From: Chitinophaga caeni
Lineage (GTDB): Bacteria > Bacteroidota > Bacteroidia > Chitinophagales > Chitinophagaceae
Length of the DNA stretch: 64,000 nucleotides
Assembly: GCF_002557795.1 (NCBI RefSeq)
Contig: NZ_CP023777.1
Coordinates: forward strand, 4,969,001-5,033,000
Reading direction: 5' to 3'
The notes below the pieces were generated by a model. The model did no database searches. It had not been told where the DNA came from and worked only from the letters and a program-made list of their open reading frames with translations. Positions within the stretch are counted from its first letter, which is position 1. Each line of letters begins with the position of its first letter. The position numbers and the translations under genes were made by a program. Positions 1-9,666 of the stretch are shown here, piece by piece.

Positions 1-95
1 CACCTTGGAAAGTACACCGGATGATTTGCAATCGAGGAAAGCTCGCGCATTAGCGTGGGCTTCCTGATTATTGCCCGAGTGTACATTCCAAGGTG
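1..95. repeat. 95-nt imperfect hairpin at the window edge
   Basis: Bases 1-17 and 79-95 are complementary over 17 bp with one mismatch (CACCTTGGAAaGTACAC against its reverse complement). Nested inside are AGGAAAGC at 35-42 pairing with GGCTTCCT at 58-65 (one bulge), flanking CAATC/GATT-type pairing, and an apical stem 44-48/53-57 closing an ATTA loop. The whole folds as one extended rod. It may continue left of the window. A structured RNA, the end of a small mobile element or a cruciform site are all possible. I recognise no Rfam family in it. Confidence 0.6.
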
Positions 96-168
96 CTGGG
101 CGATAGGACGGAGCCTGCGCTTCTTTTACCGGCTGGCCCGTTGTTTCAAAACCCAAAACGCATATTGA

Positions 169-447
169 ATGTTAACAACTGACACTACAAACCCTGTTCC
201 CGAACAAATCAACTATTTATTGCGGGATTTCTTTTACAAGCTAGATCAAATTGGCTGTACCCATGTTTCGGTATCTTTGCATATGCCCGATGAAAACTTC
301 CGGGCTATGACTATCCTACAATCCCCGGAAACCATCCGTGTCAACGAAACCAACAACCTGGAATTTATTTCTTGGAAAATGGATCAAAAACCGATGAAGA
401 ATATTATTACGATTATCAAGGCAAAGGATGCTGCCACGGGAAAATAG
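169..447 (+). CDS. Hypothetical protein, 92 aa
   Basis: A small open frame starting with ATG, convergent with the next gene. The product is soluble and mixed alpha/beta in character, with no signal peptide, no membrane segment and no motif I recognise. The middle (about residues 25-65, with HVSVSLHMPDENFRAM) reads like an alternating beta-strand pattern, which favours a real protein over chance. No Shine-Dalgarno sequence is visible, which is normal for Bacteroidota. The start cannot be checked against a family, so both the existence and the extent of the gene are uncertain. Confidence 0.4.
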   Translation: MLTTDTTNPVPEQINYLLRDFFYKLDQIGCTHVSVSLHMPDENFRAMTILQSPETIRVNETNNLEFISWKMDQKPMKNIITIIKAKDAATGK

Positions 448-528
448 TTGCACTATTAATGCAAGCCTGCCAAGGTACAATAAGTAATTGCAGGAGAAAT
501 ATAATGTCAAAAAATTTGGAGGGGTTTA

Positions 529-939
529 TTACCTTTCAAATACTTCTTTCTCTTTTACGGCCAACCAACCTTTCTTAAATGAAAGCTGGCCCTTTTCATC
601 CCTGGCATACGGGTGGTAAAAAAAGAAGGCGGTATCCATATCGGCAGACTCAACCCAAGCGGTAATGGCATCTACCGGTTCCCCGATCTCCGGGTTTATA
701 ACATTTACATCAAAAAGGATAACGCCGGCTATTAACTTGGTCGATTCGCGGAAAACTTCTTTCAGATCCTCGATCAACTTTTCGGCGGTAGGATATTCAT
801 TGCCATCGAAAGAACCGATATGCATAATACTTCCATCCCCTTGCATGGCTGCGGCGATAGGATAAAATTCACCGTACTTTTCCAAAAGTTCGGTGGCAAA
901 CGGTAAAGTTACATCCAGTAATGCTTGAATTTCTTTCAT
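529..939 (-). CDS. Hypothetical cytosolic protein, 136 aa
   Basis: An acidic soluble protein without signal peptide or membrane helices. It opens with an amphipathic helix (MKEIQALLDVTLPFATELLEKYGEFYPIA), continues with the strand-turn GDGSIMHIGSFDGNEY, a second helix, and two strands LIAGVILFDVNV and TAFFFYHPYARD. This order looks like a compact alpha/beta fold. Coding bias and the start codon are convincing, and the frame runs on its own with no larger overlapping frame. I cannot name the family. It is transcribed away from the upstream small gene at 1116-1325, separated by 176 bp of AT-rich spacer with no evident structure. Confidence 0.7.
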   Translation of the reverse strand: MKEIQALLDVTLPFATELLEKYGEFYPIAAAMQGDGSIMHIGSFDGNEYPTAEKLIEDLKEVFRESTKLIAGVILFDVNVINPEIGEPVDAITAWVESADMDTAFFFYHPYARDEKGQLSFKKGWLAVKEKEVFER

Positions 940-1115
940 GCCTCGATGGAAACAATATTGTATCCTGCAATATCCAATCTTTTTGCGGGATATAAAACAA
1001 GAAATTTATATACTTTTCCTTTACAAGATGAAATTTACGTAACTACCATCAATTTTTTTACTAATTACTGCTAATTTTCTTCAAATAATTAGCTCCATAC
1101 CCGGTTAAAAATCGA

Positions 1116-1325
1116 TCAAAGTGGCTGACAATCAAAGCCAAGTTGTTTGACGAAACTCAAGATTCTGCCTTCGTCGAACTCTTTAGTGGCTACCACCCTC
1201 AATACCTTGTCAATATCTTCCATATCAATGGAACAATTATCTAATTGAAAATGAGTAGACAATGATTCGATGACCAACCTTTTATTTTCTTTCGTATTTA
1301 TATTGGTTTTATATATGCCTACCAT
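1116..1325 (-). CDS. HMA-like small protein, 69 aa
   Basis: The length, the opening strand (MVGIYKTNINTKEN), the helix, the NCSIDMEDIDKVLRV stretch and the closing FVKQLGFDCQPL match the beta-alpha-beta-beta-alpha-beta ferredoxin-like fold of heavy-metal-associated (HMA) domains. The usual CXXC metal site after strand 1 is missing: the position reads NINTKEN. It is therefore probably not a classical copper chaperone. The only cysteines are in strand 2 (Cys31) and near the C-terminus (Cys66). It is divergent from the AraC-type regulator that begins about 100 bp away, so the two may share a promoter region and a regulatory link. The fold is inferred from pattern only. Confidence 0.55.
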   Translation of the reverse strand: MVGIYKTNINTKENKRLVIESLSTHFQLDNCSIDMEDIDKVLRVVATKEFDEGRILSFVKQLGFDCQPL

Positions 1326-1426
1326 GGTTATTCAGTTGTTTAGGAATAAATTTGTACAAATTTCGTTCAGGACAAACGGAACTACTTACATTTGAAGGAT
1401 TATTTCTTACATCTAACGGATTAATT

Positions 1427-2413
1427 ATGTCGCTGGTAATAAAGGACGATACCAATGCTGTGCTGGCGGTTGATGAAATTAAAAGCAACTACGAAAACCT
1501 GGACTCCCCGGTACTAATAGAGCAAGACCATGTTTTAGAATACGAATTTGCCAAGGCCAATTTCAAGGAGATGTGCTTCGATGGTATCCTATTGGGTTAC
1601 GGCAGTGTAAATACCCAGGCTAATATCCAGGTAGAAGCCTCCGAACTAGACCCCATGATCGGGCTAATGTTTATTTTAAATGGCGAGGTAACAGCAAGTA
1701 TACGGGAACCTTCGAGGAAACTCCATTTCAAGAACTACCAACATAATATCATCTATAACCCCCACAACGAAGATCATGTAAACCTTATTCAACAACCGGA
1801 ATTACAAGTCTTCGGGGTTGCCTTCACCAAGAAAAAATTCCTGGAAATGGCAGTGGGAAATGGAAGGGTGTTGGAACAACACGCGGAAATTATCGATAAA
1901 AACCAGCTGCTGTTGCTGGACCGGAACCAGGTAGTAACCTACAAGATGATGGAGATCATCAATTCTATCAAGCATTGTAATTATAAAGACGGGTTGAAAA
2001 AATTGTTCCTGCAATCGAAAGCCTTGGAGCTGTTAGCATTGCAATGCGAACAGATCGAACAACATTCGCTGCCTCAAGACCCTGTACTAAGGCTTTCCCC
2101 GCAAGATATCGAGAAGATTTATTTCGTGCGTGATATTATTATAAACCATGTTCAAACACCTTTATCGCTGGTAGATTTATCAAGGTTAGCCGGTTTGAAT
2201 GAATTTAAGCTGAAGAAGGGTTTTAAACAGGTATTTGGCAACACGGTGTTCGGCTATTTACACGATTACAGGTTGGAAATGGCGCAAGATTGGGTGCGCG
2301 ACCCTTCGAAGAGTTTAACCGGCATCGCGGATGAGCTTGGATTCTCATCTATCCAACATTTCAGTAACGCTTTCAGGAAAAAATTCGGTTTAAGTCCAAG
2401 GCAGATGCGCTAA
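1427..2413 (+). CDS. AraC-family transcriptional regulator
   Basis: The C-terminal ~100 residues carry the AraC double helix-turn-helix. The first HTH contains TPLSLVDLSRLAGLNEFKLKKGFKQVFG. The second contains SLTGIADELGFSSIQHFSNAFRKKFGLSPRQMR, with the canonical SIQHFSNAFRKKFG signature. The N-terminal ~210 residues are a ligand- or partner-sensing domain of the PchR/YbtA kind seen in many Bacteroidota AraC proteins. The frame is open back to a TTG at 1352, but I place the start at the ATG at 1427 (328 aa) because the extra 25 residues have no family-like features. The last 4 bp overlap the convergent Rrf2 gene. The effector is unknown; the divergent HMA-like gene is a plausible target. Confidence 0.85.
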   Translation: MSLVIKDDTNAVLAVDEIKSNYENLDSPVLIEQDHVLEYEFAKANFKEMCFDGILLGYGSVNTQANIQVEASELDPMIGLMFILNGEVTASIREPSRKLHFKNYQHNIIYNPHNEDHVNLIQQPELQVFGVAFTKKKFLEMAVGNGRVLEQHAEIIDKNQLLLLDRNQVVTYKMMEIINSIKHCNYKDGLKKLFLQSKALELLALQCEQIEQHSLPQDPVLRLSPQDIEKIYFVRDIIINHVQTPLSLVDLSRLAGLNEFKLKKGFKQVFGNTVFGYLHDYRLEMAQDWVRDPSKSLTGIADELGFSSIQHFSNAFRKKFGLSPRQMR

Positions 2414-2865
2414 GCGGTTTGCTTGGAGTTTGGACAATCATCCTTGGAGAAATTTTTGCAGAACTCTTCTAAAGAAATATCTTGTAATAAATCAAAAATC
2501 CTTTCATCAATCAACCCGAATAGTTGATCCAGCGATTCATTGATCTTCTTACCAACCGCGCAATCATGGTTAGGCTCGTTAGGGGAATACCCGAAAACGT
2601 GTTCGTCTTTAATAGCATGGAAAACATCGCTCAGCAAAATATCCTTTGCAGGTTTAGCCAGGCGGGTGCCCCCATTTTTACCTTCCTTGCTTTCAACCAA
2701 TTCGAAAGATCGCAAATTGCAAATCTCTTTTCTAACCAAAGCCGGGTTCGCATTCAATGAACCGGCGATAATTTCGCTTGAAAGCCACTCCCCCCCGTTA
2801 TTTTCTAGCAGGCTGAGTATATGGATCGATATCGCGAATTTACTTTTTATCAATTCTGTAATCAA
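2410..2865 (-). CDS. Rrf2-family transcriptional regulator
   Basis: A 151-aa winged-helix protein. FAISIHILSLL, the recognition region NANPALVRKEICNLRSFELV and the wing segment GKNGGTRLAKPAKDI are typical of Rrf2 regulators, most like the YwnA/YwgB branch. Cysteines occur at EIC, HDC, EFC and DDC, but not in the close-spaced triplet of IscR/NsrR iron-sulfur sensors, so a cluster is not predicted. In YwnA-type proteins the domain often controls small NAD(P)- or thiol-related detoxification genes; no such neighbour is present here. It is convergent with the AraC gene and shares 4 bp of stop-codon sequence with it. Confidence 0.82.
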   Translation of the reverse strand: MITELIKSKFAISIHILSLLENNGGEWLSSEIIAGSLNANPALVRKEICNLRSFELVESKEGKNGGTRLAKPAKDILLSDVFHAIKDEHVFGYSPNEPNHDCAVGKKINESLDQLFGLIDERIFDLLQDISLEEFCKNFSKDDCPNSKQTA

Positions 2866-2981
2866 ATTAGTTACAGAACAAAGTTACGCTGATTTTATAT
2901 AGGAAAAAAATCCTGCGATGGGAACAGGTCAATCACTTGGTTAATAGATCAGCATATATTTATTCTGAATATTATATGAAA

Positions 2982-3869
2982 TTAAATCTTTTCGGAAGAA
3001 ATGACAACATCCGTCTCCGTACTTATGATGCGATCGTTCACCCTAACATTTACAATTGTTTTAATATCCCCCAATTTAGTCATGCCGTTACTCCTGTCAA
3101 GTACGATAGTACCGCCGGTAGTGCCATCTACATTATTTTCACCGGAGGAAATATTTCCTTTAGCTAGCAAGGTGACTGTTTTTTTGTCGATTTTTTGCAC
3201 GGTATAATTTCCATGAATGATACCACCGGCAAATTCGATGTCGGCATCGAAAGAATCATTCACACCGACCGGTTTTCCAGGCATAGTGTTAAAGGCGGCG
3301 TTCATCTGCTTTTTCATGAACTCATTGTTCATACTTTGTTTCAACGCGGTTCTTAAGCCGGGTTTAAATTCGCCTGGAATAGCAACACTATTATCTACAA
3401 TATTATCGACCATTTTATCTACGCCGAGTACGTTCACCAGGTTTCCATCTTCCGCAATATAGATGCTAAATTCCTGGTCAATCATCCCGGAAAACACTTC
3501 TTGAAAAACATCGTACATCAGGATATTTGCTTGCTTGGAACTATCTATCTCTATCGGATGTTCGAACTTGGAATCGTATCCGAATACAAATTTCTTTCCA
3601 TCGGGCGAAACCAGGTAAGCAATATTTTTATAGCGTAAAGTAATTTCCTGCTGTTTCCTAGTGTTTAATTTACCTACTAAAAATTCGAACTCGAATTTCA
3701 TCAGCGTGAATAAACTGGCCACTCCTTCCCTTGATGTTTTCGAGCTGCAAGACATCTTGTATAGAAATTTATCCCCTTCATTGTAGCTGGCTCTTAACCT
3801 CACTTTTTCCTGCGCGGAGGCAGCAGAAAATAATAAGATGCAGCAGCAAAGGATGTAGCTATACTTCAT
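2982..3869 (-). CDS. Secreted protein of unknown function (DUF6263-like)
   Basis: A 295-aa protein with a clear signal peptide (MKYSYILCCCILLFSAASAQ). The mature part is beta-rich and begins with KVRLRASYNEGDKFLYKMSCSS, the arrangement found in Bacteroidota secreted proteins of the DUF6263 type. It ends in paired strands such as TIVNVRVNDRIISTETDVVI. The frame is open 13 codons further upstream, but the ATG at 3869 directly precedes the hydrophobic signal sequence and is the better start. No catalytic motif is visible. It stands alone, with 110-120 bp gaps on both sides. The DUF assignment comes from memory of the pattern and should be treated as tentative. Confidence 0.65.
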   Translation of the reverse strand: MKYSYILCCCILLFSAASAQEKVRLRASYNEGDKFLYKMSCSSKTSREGVASLFTLMKFEFEFLVGKLNTRKQQEITLRYKNIAYLVSPDGKKFVFGYDSKFEHPIEIDSSKQANILMYDVFQEVFSGMIDQEFSIYIAEDGNLVNVLGVDKMVDNIVDNSVAIPGEFKPGLRTALKQSMNNEFMKKQMNAAFNTMPGKPVGVNDSFDADIEFAGGIIHGNYTVQKIDKKTVTLLAKGNISSGENNVDGTTGGTIVLDRSNGMTKLGDIKTIVNVRVNDRIISTETDVVISSEKI

Positions 3870-3991
3870 AAAAATTAATATAAATTTTCTCCTGGGCAAG
3901 ATACACATCTAGTATTGAATTTCTTGTAACAATTACAGGCTTCCTGCAATAAAAATTACGGGAAGCCTGCGCATGGAGCTTTTACTTTTTA

Positions 3992-5314
3992 TTACGGAAG
4001 TGTACTGAAATTAATGGAAGGAGCGCTTCCCGAGCTGGATCGCGTGTAGGTGACGCCTACGCTGTTGCCTACCTCCCTGAATCCGCCACTATACATATAC
4101 ATTGTACCACTTTCTATCCCGGCTCCCTCATCGTAACGTTGATGCGCCGCATCGCTAGCCGTGGTGGTAAAATATGCTTGTGTTACTTCAATCCAGTTAC
4201 CGGATTCCGTGCGGACCCATTGGTTACCGTAGCGGGCCTTGAAATAGTCACTGCCATTGCTGCCGAAGTTTTCAACGAAAGAATAAAGCCCGCCTAACAG
4301 CTGCCCGTTGGTTTTCGATTTATCCCATTCAGCCAATAACCTCCATTCGCTATTTTCCGGCGCATAGTACCAGGCCGTGAATAGCGTATGGGTACCCGAT
4401 GCTTCGGCATGTACCAGCATCTTGTAAGTATTACCCGTTACCCAGGGAAACACGAGGTAGGTCTGCCCCCCGGAACCTTCGTTCCCGAATTGGTTGTCCA
4501 CCACGTTTGCCCCCTTGCGAACCAAGGTGACGGCGTAATCAGCAGGGATTTCGTTCGGATCATTCGTATCATAATTGCTCCAGATACTAAACAAGATGCG
4601 GCGCTCGGTAGGACTGTTGACCTGTATACCGAAGTAACCATCCCAAAAACCGTTAGTCATGTAATAAGCATATAGCGGATCAGCGCCGCCAGGGACGTTA
4701 ATTTCCGTGTAGAACCATGCAATGGAGCTATCGCCGGGGTAACTGTAACTCAAATGTGTGGCCGGGGCGCCGCGGTAAACACTTTTATTATATTTCAGTC
4801 CCAGGGAACTGCTGATAACTACGGATTTAACATCCGGTAGATAAGTTCCATTTTTTGTTACGGCCTTAATTTCCAAGCAATGATACTTGGCAGAGGTGAT
4901 ATTAAAACTGCCTACGTTCAATGTTACGTAACTGGATGTCTGGTTGACAACCACGTTATAAGTGGTGCCGGAGCTATCGAGCCGAACACGGAGTGTATTC
5001 GTATTAGAAGGCGCCTTCACGACTATAGATACATCGATGGATCCCGTAGTTTGCGGATAAAAATATACCCGGCTAAACCCGGATGTATCTATCCAGGCGC
5101 CAAGCCCGTTTGAGCCGATAGAGCCATAGCCATTAGACTGATCATAAGGGAATACATAACCATTGCTATAAAGGGTTACGGTGTCATCTGTTGCAAGCAA
5201 CGGGGTAATTCCTTCATTAGCGGTAGCCGCTTGATCTTTAAGTAGTTCACTGCTGTTAAATTTTGCGCATGCTGTTGCCATGAGGCAAAGTAAAATAATA
5301 GGGTATTGCTTCAT
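3992..5314 (-). CDS. DUF3472-domain lipoprotein with N-terminal DUF5077
   Basis: A 440-aa exported lipoprotein. The signal peptide ends in the lipobox-like MATAC with lipidation at Cys16. Residues ~45-170 form a beta-sandwich of the DUF5077 type (SNGYVFPYDQSNGYG, then strands such as SIDVSIVVKAPSNTNTLRVRL). Residues ~190-440 match DUF3472, with AWFYTEINVPGGADPLYAYYMTNGFWDGYFGIQ and later SEWRLLAEWDKSK. These two domains co-occur in secreted Bacteroidota proteins thought to bind or process carbohydrate, but no activity is established. It is followed by a 320-bp gap upstream and has no operon partner. The family call is fairly firm, the role open. Confidence 0.8.
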   Translation of the reverse strand: MKQYPIILLCLMATACAKFNSSELLKDQAATANEGITPLLATDDTVTLYSNGYVFPYDQSNGYGSIGSNGLGAWIDTSGFSRVYFYPQTTGSIDVSIVVKAPSNTNTLRVRLDSSGTTYNVVVNQTSSYVTLNVGSFNITSAKYHCLEIKAVTKNGTYLPDVKSVVISSSLGLKYNKSVYRGAPATHLSYSYPGDSSIAWFYTEINVPGGADPLYAYYMTNGFWDGYFGIQVNSPTERRILFSIWSNYDTNDPNEIPADYAVTLVRKGANVVDNQFGNEGSGGQTYLVFPWVTGNTYKMLVHAEASGTHTLFTAWYYAPENSEWRLLAEWDKSKTNGQLLGGLYSFVENFGSNGSDYFKARYGNQWVRTESGNWIEVTQAYFTTTASDAAHQRYDEGAGIESGTMYMYSGGFREVGNSVGVTYTRSSSGSAPSINFSTLP

Positions 5315-5551
5315 TTTGGTTGTGGGTTTTGGTTAAACTATATAAAGAGTGCTCCATGTACTTGGGTTATACTTACCGGCCCGCTATTTCATTATTCACT
5401 GGAATTGTTAAAAGATTGGCGTTAAAATCGGGTCTATGGGCTAATAGCGGGTAGCTAAATATAATAAACGTATTTTATACATTTATATTTTTTGGGGAAA
5501 TATATTTTTTAATTGGATCTACCCAAATCGGGTTTTAAGCTGGGGACCTAT

Positions 5552-5592
5552 AAAAAAAAGGAAGTGAGAACGGCCGTTCCCACTTCCTTTTT
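5552..5592 (-). terminator. Terminator of hppA
   Basis: The palindromic stem GGAAGTG-(GAAC-GGCC-GTTC)-CACTTCC spans 5560-5587, with one mismatched pair. Read on the minus strand it is followed by a run of eight T. It lies just downstream of the pyrophosphatase stop codon. The rest of the 5315-5636 gap is AT-rich with no other gene or clear structure. Confidence 0.85.
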
Positions 5593-5636
5593 GCCTAACC
5601 TGTATTATAGCAGCTTAGTTGAAAAGTATTTATCAA

Positions 5637-7868
5637 TTACAATTTTGTAAACTTCCCCTCTTGATCTTTCTCCAGGAAGACGGTTTTATTTGCATCATCC
5701 TGGGTTACTGTTGAAGCCGGGGCTACCACCGGTTTCGGCTCTTGTTTGGCCATATCTTTCGTATGGAAAATACTTGCCAAAGTTGGCGCTATCACCAGCG
5801 ACACGATCGACATCAACTTGATCAGGATGTTCATAGAAGGGCCCGAAGTATCTTTAAATGGATCTCCCACCGTATCACCGGTTACGGAAGCCTTATGCGG
5901 TTCTGACTTTTTATAATAAGTTTCCCCGTTGATTTCCACCCCTTTTTCAAAAGATTTCTTCGCATTATCCCAAGCGCCACCTGCATTATTTTGGAACATA
6001 CCCATCAACACACCGCTAACGGTAGCGCCTGCAAGGAAGCCCCCTAATACTTCAGGGCCAAAAATAAAACCGATTATAACAGGGGTAATTAAAGCAATTG
6101 CTCCGGGTAGAATCATTTCGCGGATAGATGCCTGTGTTGATATCGCCACACATTTATCGTATTCAGGTTTACCAGTACCTTCCAAGATACCGGGAATCTC
6201 CCTAAATTGACGGCGAACTTCTTCCACCATCGCCATAGCCGCGCGACCAACTGCCGCGATAGCTAATGATGAAAAAATGAAAGGAATCATCCCGCCAATA
6301 AATAAGCCGGCCAGCACATCTGCTTTATAAATATTAATACCATCAATACCTGCTATACCAACGAAGGCTGCGAATAATGCCAAGGCTGTAAGCGCTGCGG
6401 AAGCTATCGCGAAGCCTTTACCAGTCGCGGCAGTAGTATTACCAACCGCATCAAGGATATCTGTTTTTTCCCTAACTTCTTTCGGTAACTCGCTCATTTC
6501 GGCAATTCCCCCCGCATTATCAGCAATCGGGCCGAATGCATCGATTGCCAATTGCATAGCCGTAGTAGCCATCATACCGGCGGCAGCGATTGCCACACCA
6601 TATAAACCTGCGAAATGATAGGAACCGTAAATACCCGCTGCTAATACTATAATGGGTAATAAGGTAGATTCCATTCCAACAGATAGGCCACCGATAATAT
6701 TCGTTGCATGCCCCGTAGCTGATTGCCTGATAATAGAACGAACCGGGCGTTTACCCATCGCCGTATAATATTCCGTGATGATACTCATCAGCGTTCCGAC
6801 AAGCAAACCTACTATGATAGCGCCGAATACCCCATTCTTGGTAAACGGAAGGCCGCGCAAAGACATTTCATCCGCCAAAATATAATTAACTAGGAAATAG
6901 GAGCAAATGGCTGTTAATACGATAGAACCCCAGTTGCCCATGTTCAACGCTTTCTGTACGGCAGCAGTACTTTGACCGACTGATTCGCTGATCCTTACGA
7001 ACCAGGTACCGATAATAGAAAAGATAATCCCAAGTCCCGCGATCAACATCGGTAACAGAATCGGTGCTAAACCGCCAAACTGGTCAACCGAGCTGGTTTC
7101 AGCGCCTAATACCATGGTTGCTAGCACCGTGGCCACATAAGAACCGAAAAGATCAGCGCCCATACCGGCCACATCGCCTACGTTATCGCCTACGTTATCG
7201 GCAATAGTAGCGGGGTTACGTGGATCATCCTCAGGGATTCCCGCTTCTACTTTACCAACAAGGTCAGCGCCTACATCGGCAGCTTTGGTATAGATGCCAC
7301 CTCCCACGCGGGCAAACAAGGCGATGCTTTCAGCGCCCAAGGAGAAGCCGGTAAGAACTTCAATGGTTTTAATCATCTCGGCGCTATTAGCTTCCGCACC
7401 GAAATATGTTTTCAGTACAATAAACAATCCACCCAAACCTAATACGGCTAAGCCAGCAACGCCCATGCCCATTACCGATCCACCGGTGAATGATACTTTC
7501 AATGCTTTCGATAAGCTATTTCTCGCCGCGTTAGCTGTACGTACATTCGCTTTCGTTGCGATTTTCATACCTATAAATCCAGCTGTGGCAGAAAATATGG
7601 CTCCCATTACAAATGCCAGCGCGATCGTCCAATCGCTATTTTCGTGTGTGGCTCCCATGAACCCTAATAAGAGGGCCGCGATGATCATGAAATAGGTCAA
7701 AATTTTATATTCTGCTTTCAGGAAGGCCATGGCGCCATCCGCAATGTATTTAGCAATCTCTTGCATTCGCGCATTTCCTGCGTCTTGACGTGAAACCCAT
7801 GCACTTTTAACGGCCGTGTACAACAAAGCAATTAATCCGAAAAAAGGTACGATGTAGACGATACTCAT
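5637..7868 (-). CDS. hppA: Membrane-bound pyrophosphatase, K+-stimulated ion pump
   Basis: A 743-aa polytopic enzyme that couples PPi hydrolysis to H+ and/or Na+ export across the inner membrane. The substrate site is intact: [11 protein letters not shown] (residues 198-208), [19 protein letters not shown] (214-232) and a C-terminal [15 protein letters not shown]. The [11 protein letters not shown] motif at 476-486 has Ala where K+-independent enzymes have Lys (GNTTK), so it belongs to the K+-stimulated class. H+ versus Na+ specificity depends on a gating glutamate that I cannot place without a structural alignment. A hydrophilic tail ([12 protein letters not shown]...) extends past the last helix. 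Monocistronic, with its own terminator. Confidence 0.96.
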   Translation of the reverse strand: MSIVYIVPFFGLIALLYTAVKSAWVSRQDAGNARMQEIAKYIADGAMAFLKAEYKILTYFMIIAALLLGFMGATHENSDWTIALAFVMGAIFSATAGFIGMKIATKANVRTANAARNSLSKALKVSFTGGSVMGMGVAGLAVLGLGGLFIVLKTYFGAEANSAEMIKTIEVLTGFSLGAESIALFARVGGGIYTKAADVGADLVGKVEAGIPEDDPRNPATIADNVGDNVGDVAGMGADLFGSYVATVLATMVLGAETSSVDQFGGLAPILLPMLIAGLGIIFSIIGTWFVRISESVGQSTAAVQKALNMGNWGSIVLTAICSYFLVNYILADEMSLRGLPFTKNGVFGAIIVGLLVGTLMSIITEYYTAMGKRPVRSIIRQSATGHATNIIGGLSVGMESTLLPIIVLAAGIYGSYHFAGLYGVAIAAAGMMATTAMQLAIDAFGPIADNAGGIAEMSELPKEVREKTDILDAVGNTTAATGKGFAIASAALTALALFAAFVGIAGIDGINIYKADVLAGLFIGGMIPFIFSSLAIAAVGRAAMAMVEEVRRQFREIPGILEGTGKPEYDKCVAISTQASIREMILPGAIALITPVIIGFIFGPEVLGGFLAGATVSGVLMGMFQNNAGGAWDNAKKSFEKGVEINGETYYKKSEPHKASVTGDTVGDPFKDTSGPSMNILIKLMSIVSLVIAPTLASIFHTKDMAKQEPKPVVAPASTVTQDDANKTVFLEKDQEGKFTKL

Positions 7869-8045
7869 AAAGCCTTATTTAAAATTTGGTTGCAAATTGA
7901 AATGTATCAGTTAAAAAATAAGTTTAGTAATATAATCTATTTATTTATAATGAATAGGGATTTTTTAGTGAAAAAAATATCCAATTAGCCCTTCCTGGCT
8001 GATATCGAAAACATTGATATTGATAGAATTCGCTACAGCAAAGAC

Positions 8046-9590
8046 TTAGAGCTTGTTTGTTGAGGCGCTTTCCCGGATACTGAGAAATACATCCCCGAGA
8101 TGCCCGATGATATCCCCCGCAGACATCGCTTCCTGCGAATAATGTGCTGATGCCGCATCACCTGCGGCGCCATGAACGTATGCCCCTAGCAGCACGGCCG
8201 CTTTCGGTTGGTAACCTTGCGATAGTAAGCCTGTAAGAATACCCGTTAATACATCACCACTGCCACCAGTTGCCATCCCCGGGTTACCGGTACTATTGAA
8301 GAAAATGCTTCCATCCGGGCAAGCAATTGCACTAAAGCGGCCTTTCAATAAAATATAGATATTCCATGCTACTGCTTTCGCAGATAACAACCCTAGCCGC
8401 TCAAATTCATCGGTAGTTTTACCAAATAATCTTTCAAACTCCTTTGGATGCGGTGTTAAAATAGAATGCGCGGGAATAAACTGCACCAGGGAAGGATTAC
8501 CTGCTATTATATTTAAAGCATCCGCATCGATAACAACCGGCTGGCGTTGTAAGGTTATCCACCGCTCAAAACTCTTAACCGTAGAGGGGTGCATACCTAT
8601 ACCGGGACCAATACCTATTGCTTTAAAGGTAATACCTAATTGATCAAGATCATGTATGGAACCGCTGAATTCCCCCGCGGGATCCGTAATGCACATCGCC
8701 TCAGGAATACTTTCCTGAAGAATTGTATAGCCGCAGGTTGGCACGTAGGCGCTCACTAGCCCGGCACCACTACGAAGGCAAGACCGGGTAGCCAATACTG
8801 CCGCCCCCATCTTCCCATAACTACCGGCAATAATGCAAGCATGCCCATAAGTTCCCTTATGCGAAAACGGGGATCTTGGCAAATACAAAGTATCTATTAT
8901 TGATCTATCAACAAAATGAAAATTTGTCGACACATGCTGCATATAATCTTTGTGCAAACCAATAGGTAATATAACTGGCGTCCCTACCCTATCCGCGTTC
9001 TCAGGCAACATGAAAGCCAACTTATAGCATTCAAAAGATAATGTAAAATCGGCATGTACCGAGGGGGCATTCTTTGTTGACCGGTCCGCCATTAACCCCG
9101 ATGGCATATCGATAGAAACTATGGTACTGTTCTTAGCTTTATTGTTAATATAATGGAAGACATTTGTCAACCAACCACTCACCGGGCGATTAGTGCCGGT
9201 ACCTAATATCGCATCTATGATAATTGCCCCGGCAGGGATCGCAGGCATTTCATTAACGGCATGCACTACTTGAACCGGGGAATTTACCAGGGCCTTCAAC
9301 CTGGTTAAATTCATGATATGATCTTCACTGGCATGTTCCATATGCTGTATGATAGCAACATGTACGCGGTATCCAGCTTCGAGTAAAATCCTTGCTATCG
9401 CGAGACCGTCGCCACCATTATTACCTTTACCTGCAAAAACGATTACCGGCTGCCCCGGCGGATAGTGGGTTTGTATCCAGTTAGCACAAGCGCGGGAAGC
9501 CCGTTCCATCAAGTCAATGCCCGGGATGGGTTCATTTGCTATCGTATAAGCATCCGCTTCGCGGATTTGGGAAGCAGTTAGGATTTTCAT
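8046..9590 (-). CDS. nnr: Bifunctional NAD(P)H-hydrate epimerase/dehydratase
   Basis: This enzyme repairs damaged NADHX and NADPHX. The N-terminal YjeF-type epimerase half has GKGNNGGDG at residues 54-62 and DAILGTGTNRPVSG. The C-terminal ADP-dependent dehydratase half, related to ribokinases, has KGTYGHACIIAGSYGKMGAA, GIGPGIGMHPST, DADALNII, and the nucleotide-site motif GGSGDVLTGILTGLL around residue 442. The frame is open to 9725, but the upstream 45 residues run through a terminator hairpin and the neighbouring gene. The ATG at 9590 begins MKILTASQIREAD, which is the family N-terminus (514 aa). Cytosolic, apparently transcribed alone. Confidence 0.96.
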   Translation of the reverse strand: MKILTASQIREADAYTIANEPIPGIDLMERASRACANWIQTHYPPGQPVIVFAGKGNNGGDGLAIARILLEAGYRVHVAIIQHMEHASEDHIMNLTRLKALVNSPVQVVHAVNEMPAIPAGAIIIDAILGTGTNRPVSGWLTNVFHYINNKAKNSTIVSIDMPSGLMADRSTKNAPSVHADFTLSFECYKLAFMLPENADRVGTPVILPIGLHKDYMQHVSTNFHFVDRSIIDTLYLPRSPFSHKGTYGHACIIAGSYGKMGAAVLATRSCLRSGAGLVSAYVPTCGYTILQESIPEAMCITDPAGEFSGSIHDLDQLGITFKAIGIGPGIGMHPSTVKSFERWITLQRQPVVIDADALNIIAGNPSLVQFIPAHSILTPHPKEFERLFGKTTDEFERLGLLSAKAVAWNIYILLKGRFSAIACPDGSIFFNSTGNPGMATGGSGDVLTGILTGLLSQGYQPKAAVLLGAYVHGAAGDAASAHYSQEAMSAGDIIGHLGDVFLSIRESASTNKL

Positions 9591-9603
9591 AGTATAAAAA
9601 TAC

Positions 9604-9629
9604 AAAACCCCGGCGAATGCCAGGGTTTT
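9604..9629 (-). terminator. Terminator between the barrel genes and nnr
   Basis: AAAACCCcGGC, loop GAAT, GCCaGGGTTTT forms a strong hairpin with T-rich flanks. It closes the minus-strand barrel transcript just before the nnr start codon, which supports starting nnr at 9590. Confidence 0.8.
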
Positions 9630-9666
9630 ATACCATGGGGTGCATGGATGATAAATTGCTTGCCTA

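Noticed and set aside
2..150. Open frame on the minus strand through the window-start hairpin
   Set aside because: About 50 codons are open to the window edge, but there is no ATG at the start, no recognisable motif, and the region is dominated by the palindromic stems.
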